A stretch of 64,000 nt of DNA from Paenibacillus sp. S150. GTDB lineage: Bacteria; Bacillota; Bacilli; Paenibacillales; Paenibacillaceae. The stretch covers positions 186,001 to 250,000 of the forward strand of contig NZ_JACBYI010000003.1 in assembly GCF_019352175.1 (NCBI RefSeq), in the 5' to 3' direction. The notes beneath the pieces were generated by a model. It saw nothing but the letters and a program-made list of their open reading frames with translations, was not told the DNA's origin and made no database searches. The translations under genes were made by a program, and so were the position numbers. Of the stretch, positions 17,649 to 25,538 are shown piece after piece (position 1 is the first letter of the stretch; each line of letters starts with the position of its first letter).

Positions 17649-17685
17649 AAAAAAGGCCCGCAAAAACAAATAGTTTTTGCGGGCC
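17649..17685 (-). terminator. Terminator of the DUF421 gene
   Basis: GGCCCGCAAAAA pairs with TTTTTGCGGGCC around a 7-nt loop. On the minus strand it is followed by six T residues. It begins about 30 bp after the DUF421 stop. Confidence 0.9.
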
Positions 17686-17714
17686 TCATTGTTCTCCAGC
17701 CTATGCCTCCACGC

Positions 17715-18575
17715 TTAGTTTTGGATAAAAGGCTTCAACTGCTGCAGGAGGCTCTGAAGCTGTTCCGAGCACTGGCCGTACAGCTTCTTCGCCTTCTTGT
17801 TGTCGGTAGAAAGGCTGAACATCTCCAGATCCGCTTCGCACTTTTTCAGCAATGCGTAGAGCTGGGGCTTCTCCTGCGGCTGAGGCACTTCAACACTGTC
17901 GGCATACAAATCTACAGTTAGCTCACCGTAGGAGTCCACCTGGCCCAGGAACACATTGTCTGCCGTCAGATTAAGCTTTTCCAGCTTCCCCTGCAGCCAG
18001 CTTCGTGTTAATCCCAAGGCATCCAGCGGTTCATCCATAATCTCGCCGTCCATAATGACCGCTTGGGTAACCTGCTCCGGTGCCACCTTAACGCCCAAAT
18101 GTTTGGGTGTCAGCGGCTGGTTCTCACGGGTAAGCATAACATTAATCGCCCCATCCGACTCCATGATGGCGAATTCCACATCAGCCACCTTGAATATATC
18201 CTTTTTCCGCAGCTCCTCCAGCAGTTCGTCTGTCGACAGCCGTTCTTTTTTCATATTGTCCTCAAGAATTTTTCCGTCCTTGATCAGCACAGTCGATTTG
18301 AAATCAATGAAATCCCTGGCTTTTTTACTCTTCAATTGCAGGAATTCGATTCCTAAAGAGAAGGCAACCCAGACCACGAGCGCAATCAATCCCAAATGCC
18401 ATGTCTTGTCAGTGTCCAAGGAGATATACGCGGCAAGACTGCCCACGGTGATTCCTGTGATATATTCAAAAAACGAGAGCTGCGAAACCTGCCTTTTGCC
18501 GAGCAGCTTTGTCAAAAAGAAGAGCACGACCACAGCAAAAACAGTGCGCCAAATTACCTCAAGCCATTCCGGCAT
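17715..18575 (-). CDS. DUF421 (YetF-type) membrane protein with DUF1657-like tail
   Basis: The product is 286 residues, counting from the ATG at 18575 (MPEWLEVIWR), which follows GGTGGGGGG. An ATG nine codons upstream lacks a ribosome binding site. Three membrane helices (about 5-80) with 'LLGKRQVSQLSFFEYITGI' and a cytoplasmic 'GSLAAYISLD...FKSTVLIKDGKIL' region identify DUF421. The last 60 residues (from 'QLYALLKKCEADLEMFSLST') resemble DUF1657 and therefore the small gene at 18743. In spoVA-type operons of spore formers, DUF421 and DUF1657 proteins occur together, so a spore membrane role is likely. The activity is unknown. Confidence 0.87.
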   Translation of the reverse strand: MPEWLEVIWRTVFAVVVLFFLTKLLGKRQVSQLSFFEYITGITVGSLAAYISLDTDKTWHLGLIALVVWVAFSLGIEFLQLKSKKARDFIDFKSTVLIKDGKILEDNMKKERLSTDELLEELRKKDIFKVADVEFAIMESDGAINVMLTRENQPLTPKHLGVKVAPEQVTQAVIMDGEIMDEPLDALGLTRSWLQGKLEKLNLTADNVFLGQVDSYGELTVDLYADSVEVPQPQEKPQLYALLKKCEADLEMFSLSTDNKKAKKLYGQCSEQLQSLLQQLKPFIQN

Positions 18576-18670
18576 GGTTGTTAACCCCCCACCTTTATTC
18601 ATGTCCGTCGAACTTTATTGTCTGTCAAAAGCTGTGGAATTAACCATGAAATTTCCCGGTTGAATTAACG

Positions 18671-18701
18671 GGTATACGATGCCGGACCTCAACCGATACT
18701 A
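18671..18701 (+). promoter_or_regulatory. Candidate sigma-G promoter of the DUF1657 gene
   Basis: GGTATA (18671-18676) and GATACTA (18695-18701) are separated by 18 bp and resemble the forespore sigma-G/F consensus. They lie about 40 bp before the DUF1657 start. Confidence 0.4.
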
Positions 18702-18742
18702 GAACGCGAGGACTCACCGCCAATCGAAGGAGGAAATATGAA

Positions 18743-18949
18743 ATGACCGTAGCCTCACAAGTAAAAACCTGTGTCTCTTCTTTGAAGAGCGCCCAGGCCA
18801 GCCTGGAGCAGTTTGCGATGGAGACGCAGAACAAGGAAGCCAAGACTCTGTTCACCAATGCAGCCAAGCAAACCCAGCAGATTGTAGATCAGGTGGAATC
18901 CCGCGTGACTGAGCTGGAGAATGAGGAACCGCAATATAAAGGCTTTTAA
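18743..18949 (+). CDS. DUF1657 small spore-associated protein
   Basis: The product is 68 residues and predicted all-helical. It starts 'MTVASQVKTCVSSLKSAQAS' and contains 'FAMETQNKEAKTLFTNAAKQ', the DUF1657 pattern. The ATG at 18743 lies 9 nt after AGGAGG. DUF1657 proteins are found in forespore-expressed spoVA operons, often two copies around SpoVA and DUF421 proteins. Here the partner DUF421 gene is divergent. A sigma-G-like promoter and a strong terminator make it a stand-alone unit. The biochemical role is not known. Confidence 0.9.
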   Translation: MTVASQVKTCVSSLKSAQASLEQFAMETQNKEAKTLFTNAAKQTQQIVDQVESRVTELENEEPQYKGF

Positions 18950-18973
18950 AATCACCAAAGAGCAACCGGCAAG

Positions 18974-19020
18974 AAGGCTGCCCGCAGTTCACATTGAACT
19001 GCCCGGGCAGCCTTTTCTAT
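18974..19020 (+). terminator. Terminator after the DUF1657 gene
   Basis: AAGGCTGCCCGCAGTTC pairs with GAACTGCCCGGGCAGCCTT around a 5-nt loop, followed by TTCTAT. It may also serve the minus-strand oxidoreductase gene that ends at 19067. Confidence 0.9.
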
Positions 19021-19066
19021 AATTATATGGACTGCCGGAAGGCTCGCTGCTGACAGAGGATTGGCA

Positions 19067-20122
19067 TTACAGGCTCTCTTCAGTGCTGCGCATAAATTCG
19101 GCAAGATCTATTTTCCTTCCCGTCCGGGCACTCTCGAGCGCGCCGAATACCATCGCCATACTGTAACGGTTGTCGCGGCAATCCGTTTCCGCCGGGCGGC
19201 GTTCGGCCAGAGCCAGAAACATCTCCTCCAGACAGCCATGATGGAACGTCTCCTTCATATCCTCCGCTATCCCTTCAACCCGCTCATAGTCACGGATGAA
19301 TGTACCGGCCGGATCACCGGCGGCTGCCTTCTCAGCATATGGCATTCCTTCACCATCCCAGACCGCAGCCCCCTTCTCCCCCTGAATCCGCCATGAGGCT
19401 TCCCACGAGGTTTGCGCCCCTTCGGCGCACCAGGAGCCTTGATAGCAGAAGACGGAGCCGTCCGACATTTCAAATATGCAGACTGCGGAGGCGTTCCCCG
19501 CATACCAGGAGCCGGTTGGATTAAATTCCTGGCAGTACACCGTAACAGGATCGGCACCGCTGATGAACCGGGCTTGATCAAAAGTATGGATCGCCATATC
19601 CAGCAGCAGCGGACTCTCCATCACCTCACGGAATCCGCCAAAATGCGGCGCCAGGAAAAAGCTCGCCCCGATATAGCCGACCCGTCCAATCTCCCCGGCG
19701 GCAATCAATCGGCGAAGAGAGCGTATGCGCGGATCATACCGGCGGTTCTGCATCACTGCATGACTCCGGCCGGTGCGTTCCGCCAAAGCGACAACCGCAT
19801 TGCATTGGTGCATGCTCTCGGCCAGCGGCTTCTCGGTGAACACATCGCATTGCCGTTCAAGCGCTGTACTCGCAACCGTGTAATGGCTGGCCGGTATCGT
19901 CACATCAAATACAAGATTCGCTCCCGTTTCCTCGATCGCCTGTCCGATGTCCGTGAATACCGGACAGGACAGGCCGTGCTTATCCGCCATCTCAGCCGCG
20001 GCTTCCGGACGGATATCCACAAGCGCGACAATAACTGCATCCGGACGCTTCGCAGTATAGCTGATCCACTCATTGGCCATACTGCCGCAGCCGGCAACGG
20101 CTACCCGATATTCTGCTGTCAC
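19067..20122 (-). CDS. Gfo/Idh/MocA family oxidoreductase
   Basis: The product is 351 residues: an N-terminal Rossmann domain with 'VAVAGCGSMANEW' and the conserved 'TEKPLAES' lysine-proline motif near residue 97, followed by the alpha/beta substrate domain. These enzymes oxidise or reduce a sugar or polyol hydroxyl with NAD(P). The GTG start follows AAGGGGG by 8 nt. It lies 22 bp after the TIM-barrel isomerase gene and is probably cotranscribed with it under the divergent AraC regulator. The pairing of these two families suggests oxidation of a sugar to a keto-sugar that is then rearranged or cleaved. The substrate is unknown. Confidence 0.93.
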   Translation of the reverse strand: MTAEYRVAVAGCGSMANEWISYTAKRPDAVIVALVDIRPEAAAEMADKHGLSCPVFTDIGQAIEETGANLVFDVTIPASHYTVASTALERQCDVFTEKPLAESMHQCNAVVALAERTGRSHAVMQNRRYDPRIRSLRRLIAAGEIGRVGYIGASFFLAPHFGGFREVMESPLLLDMAIHTFDQARFISGADPVTVYCQEFNPTGSWYAGNASAVCIFEMSDGSVFCYQGSWCAEGAQTSWEASWRIQGEKGAAVWDGEGMPYAEKAAAGDPAGTFIRDYERVEGIAEDMKETFHHGCLEEMFLALAERRPAETDCRDNRYSMAMVFGALESARTGRKIDLAEFMRSTEESL

Positions 20123-20144
20123 ATGGGCTTCCCCCTTTCTGTAT

Positions 20145-21032
20145 TCAGACCGGATTCGGCACGAAGCTGCCGCCGCGGCAGTGCTTCAAATAATGAAGCG
20201 CATGTACCTGACCTGTCATTTCCAGCTCCTCCCGGTAAACCGGATCATGCCAGCCTTCAATATCGATGGTGCCTCTATAGCCGGCCTGGCGCAGAATGGT
20301 AATCACATCCGTCCAGTTAGTATCACCGAAGCCAGGTGTCCGGTGCCAGACATAGGGCTTCGGACCATGAATGCCATATTCCTTGACGATATCCCAGGCG
20401 ATTGTTGCATCCTTGCCATGCACGTGAAATATTTTATCCGTCCATTTACGCAGCTGGGGAATAGGGTCAATCAGTGCCGCCATCTGATGGCAGGGCTCCC
20501 ATTCAAGCCCGATATTGTCCGCCGGAACGGCATTGAACATCATCTCCCAGGCTGTGGGGTTGTGCGCGATATTCCAGTCTCCCGACTGCCAGTTTCCATC
20601 CATGGAACAATTCTCGAACGCAATTCTGACTCCTTTGCCGGCCGCTCTCTTCGATAGCTCCCCGAACACTTCCGCGAACTTCGGAACCGACTCGTCAATC
20701 GGCAGGCCTGTCAGTCTTCCGGTGAAGCCGGACACCATATCCGTTCCGAATAAATGGGCATGGTCGATCAGCCGTTCCCAGCTTGCCAGCGCATCTTCAT
20801 TGTCGCCTGTGCCGGTCAGCGGGTTGCCAAAGATGCCCACAGAGGAAATGATAAAATTATGTTCAGCAGCCAGCTCGCGCACCCGTGCAGCGGTATCTGC
20901 CAGGTTCGTGCCTGCGGTAGTCTGCCAGAAGGTCAGGCTGAAGGATTCGAAGCCATGCTTAACGATTTGCGGGATAATACGCACAGCGTCGCCGCCACCG
21001 ACCAGCGTTCCGATTCTTATTGATTCCTGCAT
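20145..21032 (-). CDS. Sugar phosphate isomerase/epimerase-like TIM-barrel protein
   Basis: The product is 295 residues, counting from the ATG at 21032 (MQESIRIGTL); tandem GTGs four codons upstream sit on top of the GGAG. It belongs to the xylose isomerase-like AP endonuclease 2 superfamily. Metal-binding candidates lie in 'IAFENCSMDG', 'GLEWEPCHQM', 'KIFHVHGKDA' and 'IDIEGWHDP'. Relatives include epimerases, inosose dehydratases and lyases acting on 3-keto-glycosides. It precedes a Gfo/Idh/MocA gene and is divergent from an AraC regulator. A joint role in keto-sugar conversion is inferred. Confidence 0.9.
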   Translation of the reverse strand: MQESIRIGTLVGGGDAVRIIPQIVKHGFESFSLTFWQTTAGTNLADTAARVRELAAEHNFIISSVGIFGNPLTGTGDNEDALASWERLIDHAHLFGTDMVSGFTGRLTGLPIDESVPKFAEVFGELSKRAAGKGVRIAFENCSMDGNWQSGDWNIAHNPTAWEMMFNAVPADNIGLEWEPCHQMAALIDPIPQLRKWTDKIFHVHGKDATIAWDIVKEYGIHGPKPYVWHRTPGFGDTNWTDVITILRQAGYRGTIDIEGWHDPVYREELEMTGQVHALHYLKHCRGGSFVPNPV

Positions 21033-21151
21033 CTTGTGCACCACTCCAATATTGGTTTATAGTAAGTTCAGCAATCCAAGTATAAAGCTTTAGTTCCAGC
21101 GAAATCTCTTCTTATCTTGTGCGATTATAGCTGAATATTGTGGGAGTTGAA

Positions 21152-22045
21152 GTGGCCGTGACCTATCCGAAGGAGCTGAAGGAATATCCGCAGCTTGAAG
21201 AGAAAACCTACCCGTTCCGCTTGTTTTTTAATCAATGCCGGGACGCCAAGGCGGAGCAGAACATTCTTTTTTTACACTGGCATGAACATTTCGAGATCAT
21301 AATGATGCAGGAAGGCAGAGCGATCTTTCATGTGGACAGCAAGCCCTATGAAGCCGGACCGGGTGAGGTGATCATCGTGCCTTCCGGCGGGCTCCATGTC
21401 GGCTACAGCCTGTGCAGGGGGGACATCGCCTACGTCTCGATTGTGTTCCACGCTTCCCTGTTCAAGGACCGGAATCAGGATTCCCAGCACGAACAATTTG
21501 TAGCGCCTTATTTGAATAACCGCTATCATTTTCCGGTTAAGCCTGTAGAGCAGAATCCGGTGTGCAGCACCTACTATCCTTTGCTTGCAAATATCATTCA
21601 GGAGGTGCGGGAGAAGGGCCCCGCCTTTCAACTGGTCGTCAAAAATCAGCTGCACCTGTTCTTTACCCTGCTCTCGCGGACCTTTCCGCCGCATCAGATG
21701 TCCGACAGGCACCACAGCGAACGCCACTCGGTCAACCGTGAACGCTTCAAGCCGCTGCTCGAATATCTGGAACTGCATTTTGACGATAAAATCACAATTG
21801 AGAGCGCTGCCAGATTTGTTAATTTGAATCCGTTCCATTTCTGCAAAACCTTCAAAAAGCTCACTGGTCGTACCTTTATCGATTATGTGAATCTCTGCCG
21901 GGTCAACGAGGCCGAGCGGCTGCTGCTGGAGACAGACTTCACGATAACGGAAATCGCCGGCAAAGTCGGCTGTGACAACCCCAACTATTTCACGAAGCTG
22001 TATAAGCAGTACAAAGGTCTTACGCCCTCTGGCGCGAGAAAATAA
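21152..22045 (+). CDS. AraC-family regulator with cupin sensor domain
   Basis: The product is about 297 residues. The cupin N-terminus ('LHWHEHFEIIMMQEGRAIFH') would bind a sugar-like ligand. The C-terminus has the paired AraC helix-turn-helix ('SAARFVNLNPFHFCKTFKKL' and 'IAGKVGCDNPNYFTKLYKQY'). GTG codons occur at 21140, 21152 and 21158. GGGAG at 21142-21146 favours 21152 or 21158 over 21140, so the start is approximate. It is divergent from the isomerase/oxidoreductase pair and probably activates it. A terminator follows. Confidence 0.9.
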   Translation: MAVTYPKELKEYPQLEEKTYPFRLFFNQCRDAKAEQNILFLHWHEHFEIIMMQEGRAIFHVDSKPYEAGPGEVIIVPSGGLHVGYSLCRGDIAYVSIVFHASLFKDRNQDSQHEQFVAPYLNNRYHFPVKPVEQNPVCSTYYPLLANIIQEVREKGPAFQLVVKNQLHLFFTLLSRTFPPHQMSDRHHSERHSVNRERFKPLLEYLELHFDDKITIESAARFVNLNPFHFCKTFKKLTGRTFIDYVNLCRVNEAERLLLETDFTITEIAGKVGCDNPNYFTKLYKQYKGLTPSGARK

Positions 22046-22089
22046 CAGAGACTTGCAAGGGGAAAAGAAAGGGGGAGAGCGAGTCAACT

Positions 22090-22118
22090 CCATGTCCCAA
22101 CCGGGCATGGATTTTTTC
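22090..22118 (+). terminator. Terminator after the AraC gene
   Basis: CCATGTCC pairs with GGGCATGG around a 5-nt loop, followed by ATTTTTTC. Confidence 0.8.
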
Positions 22119-22247
22119 AAAATATAAGACTCCCTTGCCCGCTGCGCGGCATCACTGAGGAAGGAAATATCGCTGCGGCCGCGTGATTACAGGGCAGAAT
22201 TTATATGCTGGGCACACTAAATGATCCTTCGATTTCTTGCTGACCCC

Positions 22248-22278
22248 CCGTCCCTTATAAGGACGGCGCAGCCGTTTC
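22248..22278. repeat. Palindromic element copy 3 (left arm incomplete)
   Basis: CCGTCC-cttataa-GGACGG followed by GCCGTTTC matches the core and right arm of the 39470 palindrome. The outer left GAAACGG arm is missing. A conserved GAAAGATAAGAATTTATATG follows. Confidence 0.55.
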
Positions 22279-22424
22279 TGCTTGAAAGATAAGAATTTAT
22301 ATGTTTTGGGGTCCCCGCAAAGTACCTGAGTCATCATCGAAGCCAAGGCCCCACTTTGTGGGGTTATTTTGACCTGGCAGCTGTCTCAGCTGCTTGTGGA
22401 ACCCACTACGTTAACTCATTTGGA

Positions 22425-22612
22425 CCCAAGTGGAAAAAGTACACCTATTCAGAGCCTTCTCGCTCCTAAACCATCTTTAGTGGAAAAAAGTAAACCTAAT
22501 GCAGCCTCATCGAACCAAATGTCGCACAGTTCCTTGAAATAAGTGTACAAAATCCCACTAGACGCCGCTGCGGCTGGGATCTCAGCAGATTAGTTATACT
22601 ATTTCCACCTGG
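22425..22612. repeat. Diverged third copy of the TAGTGGGAAAAAGTA modular repeat
   Basis: Forward modules AAGTGGAAAAAGTACACCTA (22427) and TAGTGGAAAAAAGTAAACCT (22480) are followed by inverted AAGTGTACAAAATCCCACTA (22542) and TTAGTTATACTATTTCCACC (22590). This is the same order and orientation as at 13446 and 32605, but the DNA between modules is not conserved. It lies in the 757-bp convergent spacer 22046-22802, where no gene was found. Confidence 0.6.
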
Positions 22613-22723
22613 CTCGGCTCCCGGACCATTTTCCGTGCCAGAAAGGCTAAAGTGTTATCCGAGACTGTCCGTTCTGCTTGATGTAAAACGATAATGTTTG
22701 AGGTCATATATACGCACAATTAT

Positions 22724-22760
22724 TAAAAAAACAGCACCGTCCACGAATCGTGGGCGGTGC
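22724..22760 (-). terminator. Terminator after the DUF3221 lipoprotein gene
   Basis: On the minus strand GCACCGCCCAC pairs with GTGGACGGTGC around a 5-nt loop, followed by TG and a run of seven T. It starts about 40 bp after the stop. Confidence 0.9.
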
Positions 22761-22802
22761 CTGCTATTTGACATACGGCAATTTCGCTGCCTGCCCCTTA
22801 TG

Positions 22803-23567
22803 CTACATATCCAGCTCCAGCCTGCGGACGGTGGCCTGTGCCGGAAATGACTCGTTTATAGTACCGGTGTGCCACACCTTTACTTGCTGGCCGGGCAGCA
22901 GATCGGCAGCGGCAATTCGTTCCCCTGCTCCGTTCAGCAGCTCCGATGCCGCATTGAACGAAAACCAGTAGGTCGGAGCTGCCTCGCCAGGCTCCAGAAT
23001 CAGTATCCGCCGGGACGTGCCCGGTTCGCTGAGTGAGACAATCTCTCCAACAACATGCGGCTCGCCCAGCTCAACCAGCTCATACGCCAGCATGTCCGGC
23101 CGGATATGCTTTTCCAGTTCCTCTTTCACCTCTTCTGCTTGATCATCGGGCAGGCTAACGCCTATTTTGTTATTCTTGACATCCAGCCTGGCCCCATACA
23201 AGTTCAGCTTGGTGTACAGCTTTTGCTCTTCAAGCAGCTTGTACGCCGCCTCCAGCTCCGCTGTTGTGTACGCCACATCATGCAGAACATAGCTGTCCGC
23301 ACTGAACTTCTGCGCAAATTCCGTCTCTGCCTCGCCGTTCAGACCCACAATGTTGACATGGACCCTGGACTGCTCCAGATAAATATCCCCATTTGCTATT
23401 TTCTTCTCTGCCAACAGGGACCGTACCGCCTGCGGTGTGGCGTCCGCTAAATTCCGGGACAGCCCCTGTTCTCCGCTGTCCCCGCTTCCACTGCAGCCGC
23501 CGAGCAGCACTGCGACGATCCCAAGGCATACCTGCATCCATTTTAATTTGAATCTCTGCAAATGCAT
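22803..23567 (-). CDS. Lipoprotein with C-terminal DUF3221-like domain
   Basis: The product is 254 residues. A signal peptide ends in the lipobox 'LLGGC' (Cys25), so the mature protein should be membrane-anchored outside the cell. Residues 45-160 are charged and unclassified. The C-terminal 90 residues contain 'YWFSFNAASELL' and 'LLPGQQVKVWHTG', a pattern of DUF3221 (YobA-like) proteins. A TTG two codons downstream (23561) has better spacing to GGGGAGG than the ATG used here. Function is unknown. It is separated by 80 bp from the oxidoreductase gene upstream. Confidence 0.82.
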   Translation of the reverse strand: MHLQRFKLKWMQVCLGIVAVLLGGCSGSGDSGEQGLSRNLADATPQAVRSLLAEKKIANGDIYLEQSRVHVNIVGLNGEAETEFAQKFSADSYVLHDVAYTTAELEAAYKLLEEQKLYTKLNLYGARLDVKNNKIGVSLPDDQAEEVKEELEKHIRPDMLAYELVELGEPHVVGEIVSLSEPGTSRRILILEPGEAAPTYWFSFNAASELLNGAGERIAAADLLPGQQVKVWHTGTINESFPAQATVRRLELDM

Positions 23568-23647
23568 TCGCCTCCCCTGCCTATCAGACGTCAGCTGGAA
23601 GGATAAGGTTGCAGCAATATTGCCCTTGCCGTTAAATCCAACCGGCC

Positions 23648-24751
23648 TTAATCCAGTGTATATGGCGCAAGCCCCAGAGGAAGCGGGGCAGGGCGTCCGC
23701 AGCTGCTCTCCATTTCATAGAAGCGCTGCGAATCGGACGAGTCATGAAAAGCCCACATCGCCTCCAGCACATGATAAGCCAATTCTCCGCTGGCCCGGTG
23801 CGGACGGCCGCTGCGGAGGGCATAGGCCATATCCGCCGGACCGATGCCCCGGGTATTCTGGTCGTAGCCCGGCAGGAGCGGCTGCTCGTGCCATTCGCTC
23901 TCCCCGGTAGTGCGGAACCTGACGGTACCGCCGAAATTGTTCGGATCGGGCACCTGAAGGGTCCCCTTCGTCCCGTAGATCTCAATCGGCGGCAAATCGC
24001 TGCCCCCGAAAACGTCGAAGCTGGTGATCAGCGTTGCGATCGCGCCGCTGCTGAATTGCAGCGTTCCGGCGACATGCGTCGGGATATCGACAGGAATTTT
24101 TTGACCGGCCTTCTTCTCGCTCGTAATCGTCCTTGCCTCCAGCGCTTTGCCGGTCATTCCGGCTACGGAGCGGATTGGCCCCAGAAGCTGGACAAGCGCC
24201 GTCAAATAATACGGTCCCATATCGAACATGGGACCTCCCCCTGCTGCATAATAGAATTCAGGATCGGGATGCCAATGCTCATGCCCCCTGCCCAGCATGA
24301 ACGATGTGGCGGCAACCGGCCGGCCGATCACGCCATCCTCAATCAGCTTGAGCGCCGTCTGGATTCCCGCGCCCAGAAAGGTTTCCGGGGCGCTGCCGAC
24401 CAGCAGCCCCTTGGCTGTGGCCGCCTCCAGCACCTTCCGCCCTTCCTCTCTTGTTACCGCAAGCGGCTTCTCGACATAGACATGCTTGCCGGCCTCCAGC
24501 GCCCGCAGGCTGATTGCGGCATGTGCCGCAGGTACCGTTAAATTGATTACAATTTCAATCTCCGGGTCTTCCAGCAGCTGATCCACTGTATAGACAAGAG
24601 GAATTCCGTATTTGGCTGCCTGCTCCGCCGCCCGCGCCGGGTCCATATCCGCGCAGGCGGCAAGGTCCAGAATCGTGAACTTTTGACAATTCTCCATATA
24701 GATGCCGCTGATTTTGCCGCAGCCGATTATGCCAACCTTTACTTTATCCAT
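23648..24751 (-). CDS. Gfo/Idh/MocA family oxidoreductase
   Basis: The product is 367 residues with 'VGIIGCGKISGIY' at the N-terminus, the conserved 'VEKPLAVT' near 95 and a substrate domain containing 'GGGPMFDMGPYYL'. It should be an NAD(P)-dependent sugar or polyol dehydrogenase. It is the last gene of a LacI-Gfo/Idh-ThuA-Gfo/Idh operon, 18 bp after thuA. Two dehydrogenases in one operon with a ThuA protein suggest successive oxidation and reduction of a glycoside or cyclitol, as in ThuA/ThuB disaccharide use. Substrate assignment is inference. Confidence 0.93.
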   Translation of the reverse strand: MDKVKVGIIGCGKISGIYMENCQKFTILDLAACADMDPARAAEQAAKYGIPLVYTVDQLLEDPEIEIVINLTVPAAHAAISLRALEAGKHVYVEKPLAVTREEGRKVLEAATAKGLLVGSAPETFLGAGIQTALKLIEDGVIGRPVAATSFMLGRGHEHWHPDPEFYYAAGGGPMFDMGPYYLTALVQLLGPIRSVAGMTGKALEARTITSEKKAGQKIPVDIPTHVAGTLQFSSGAIATLITSFDVFGGSDLPPIEIYGTKGTLQVPDPNNFGGTVRFRTTGESEWHEQPLLPGYDQNTRGIGPADMAYALRSGRPHRASGELAYHVLEAMWAFHDSSDSQRFYEMESSCGRPAPLPLGLAPYTLD

Positions 24752-24769
24752 GTCGTGATCGCTCCCGCC

Positions 24770-25498
24770 TTATAATTGACTGTCCGCCATGCCGCTGTAT
24801 CCCGCTCCCGCTACAGGCACCGGCTTCGCCGCAGCCTCCTGTCTGCCTTCCGCCGCCCAGAGCAGCCCGCGCCGCATCAGCTCCTTCACCGGCGCCAGCT
24901 CCACGATGTCGGCGTGGTGGCCCAGCGAATTGTAATAAACCCGTCCGCGTCCCCAGCGTTTGGTCCAGACCACCGGCATGTCCACTGCTTTGTTGGCGGC
25001 ATGCGGCCCGTCTGCAACCGGGAACCGTGTTGTGGCGAGAATCTCTACGGCCGGGTCAATGTGCAGATAATACTGCTCGGTGGTGACGGCAAAATCCTCA
25101 ATGCCTGCGGTCAGCGGACTGGAGCTTTGACTGATCTCTACCGTGTAACGGACCCCGTCATTGCCGGGATGGGCAACCCATTGTCCGCCCGTCATGAACT
25201 GCCAATCCACATTGGTGCGGAAAGAATCGCACATTCCGCCATGGCAGCCCGCAAGTCCCGTTCCGTTCTGCACCGCTGCCGACACGTTGTTAACCAGCTC
25301 CTGCGTAATTTCTCCCATGGTCCAGACCGGAACAATCAGATCCAGGCCCAGCAGCTTCTCCCCGTCAGCGAAGGCCTCCAGCGTGTCGGCAACCTCAACC
25401 TCGAACTGCTCTCCGCGCAACATCCCTGCAAACAGTCCGGCTACCTGTTCCGGCTCATGTCCATCCCAGCCGCCCCATACGATCAATGCTTTTTTCAT
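24770..25498 (-). CDS. ThuA-like domain protein
   Basis: The product is 242 residues, counting from the ATG at 25498 (MKKALIVWGGWDGHEP), 8 nt after AAGGAG. It has the ThuA class I glutamine amidotransferase-like fold: 'VWGGWDGHEPEQV', 'GLAGCHGGMCDSF' and 'RGRVYYNSLGHH'. Known ThuA works with the ThuB dehydrogenase in metabolism of trehalose-type disaccharides through 3-keto intermediates. Here it is flanked on both sides by Gfo/Idh/MocA genes in a LacI-controlled operon. A cytoplasmic role in keto-sugar conversion is inferred. Confidence 0.9.
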   Translation of the reverse strand: MKKALIVWGGWDGHEPEQVAGLFAGMLRGEQFEVEVADTLEAFADGEKLLGLDLIVPVWTMGEITQELVNNVSAAVQNGTGLAGCHGGMCDSFRTNVDWQFMTGGQWVAHPGNDGVRYTVEISQSSSPLTAGIEDFAVTTEQYYLHIDPAVEILATTRFPVADGPHAANKAVDMPVVWTKRWGRGRVYYNSLGHHADIVELAPVKELMRRGLLWAAEGRQEAAAKPVPVAGAGYSGMADSQL

Positions 25499-25538
25499 GC
25501 TGGTCACTCCTTCTCCCGAATAATTTGCATAAGAATTA

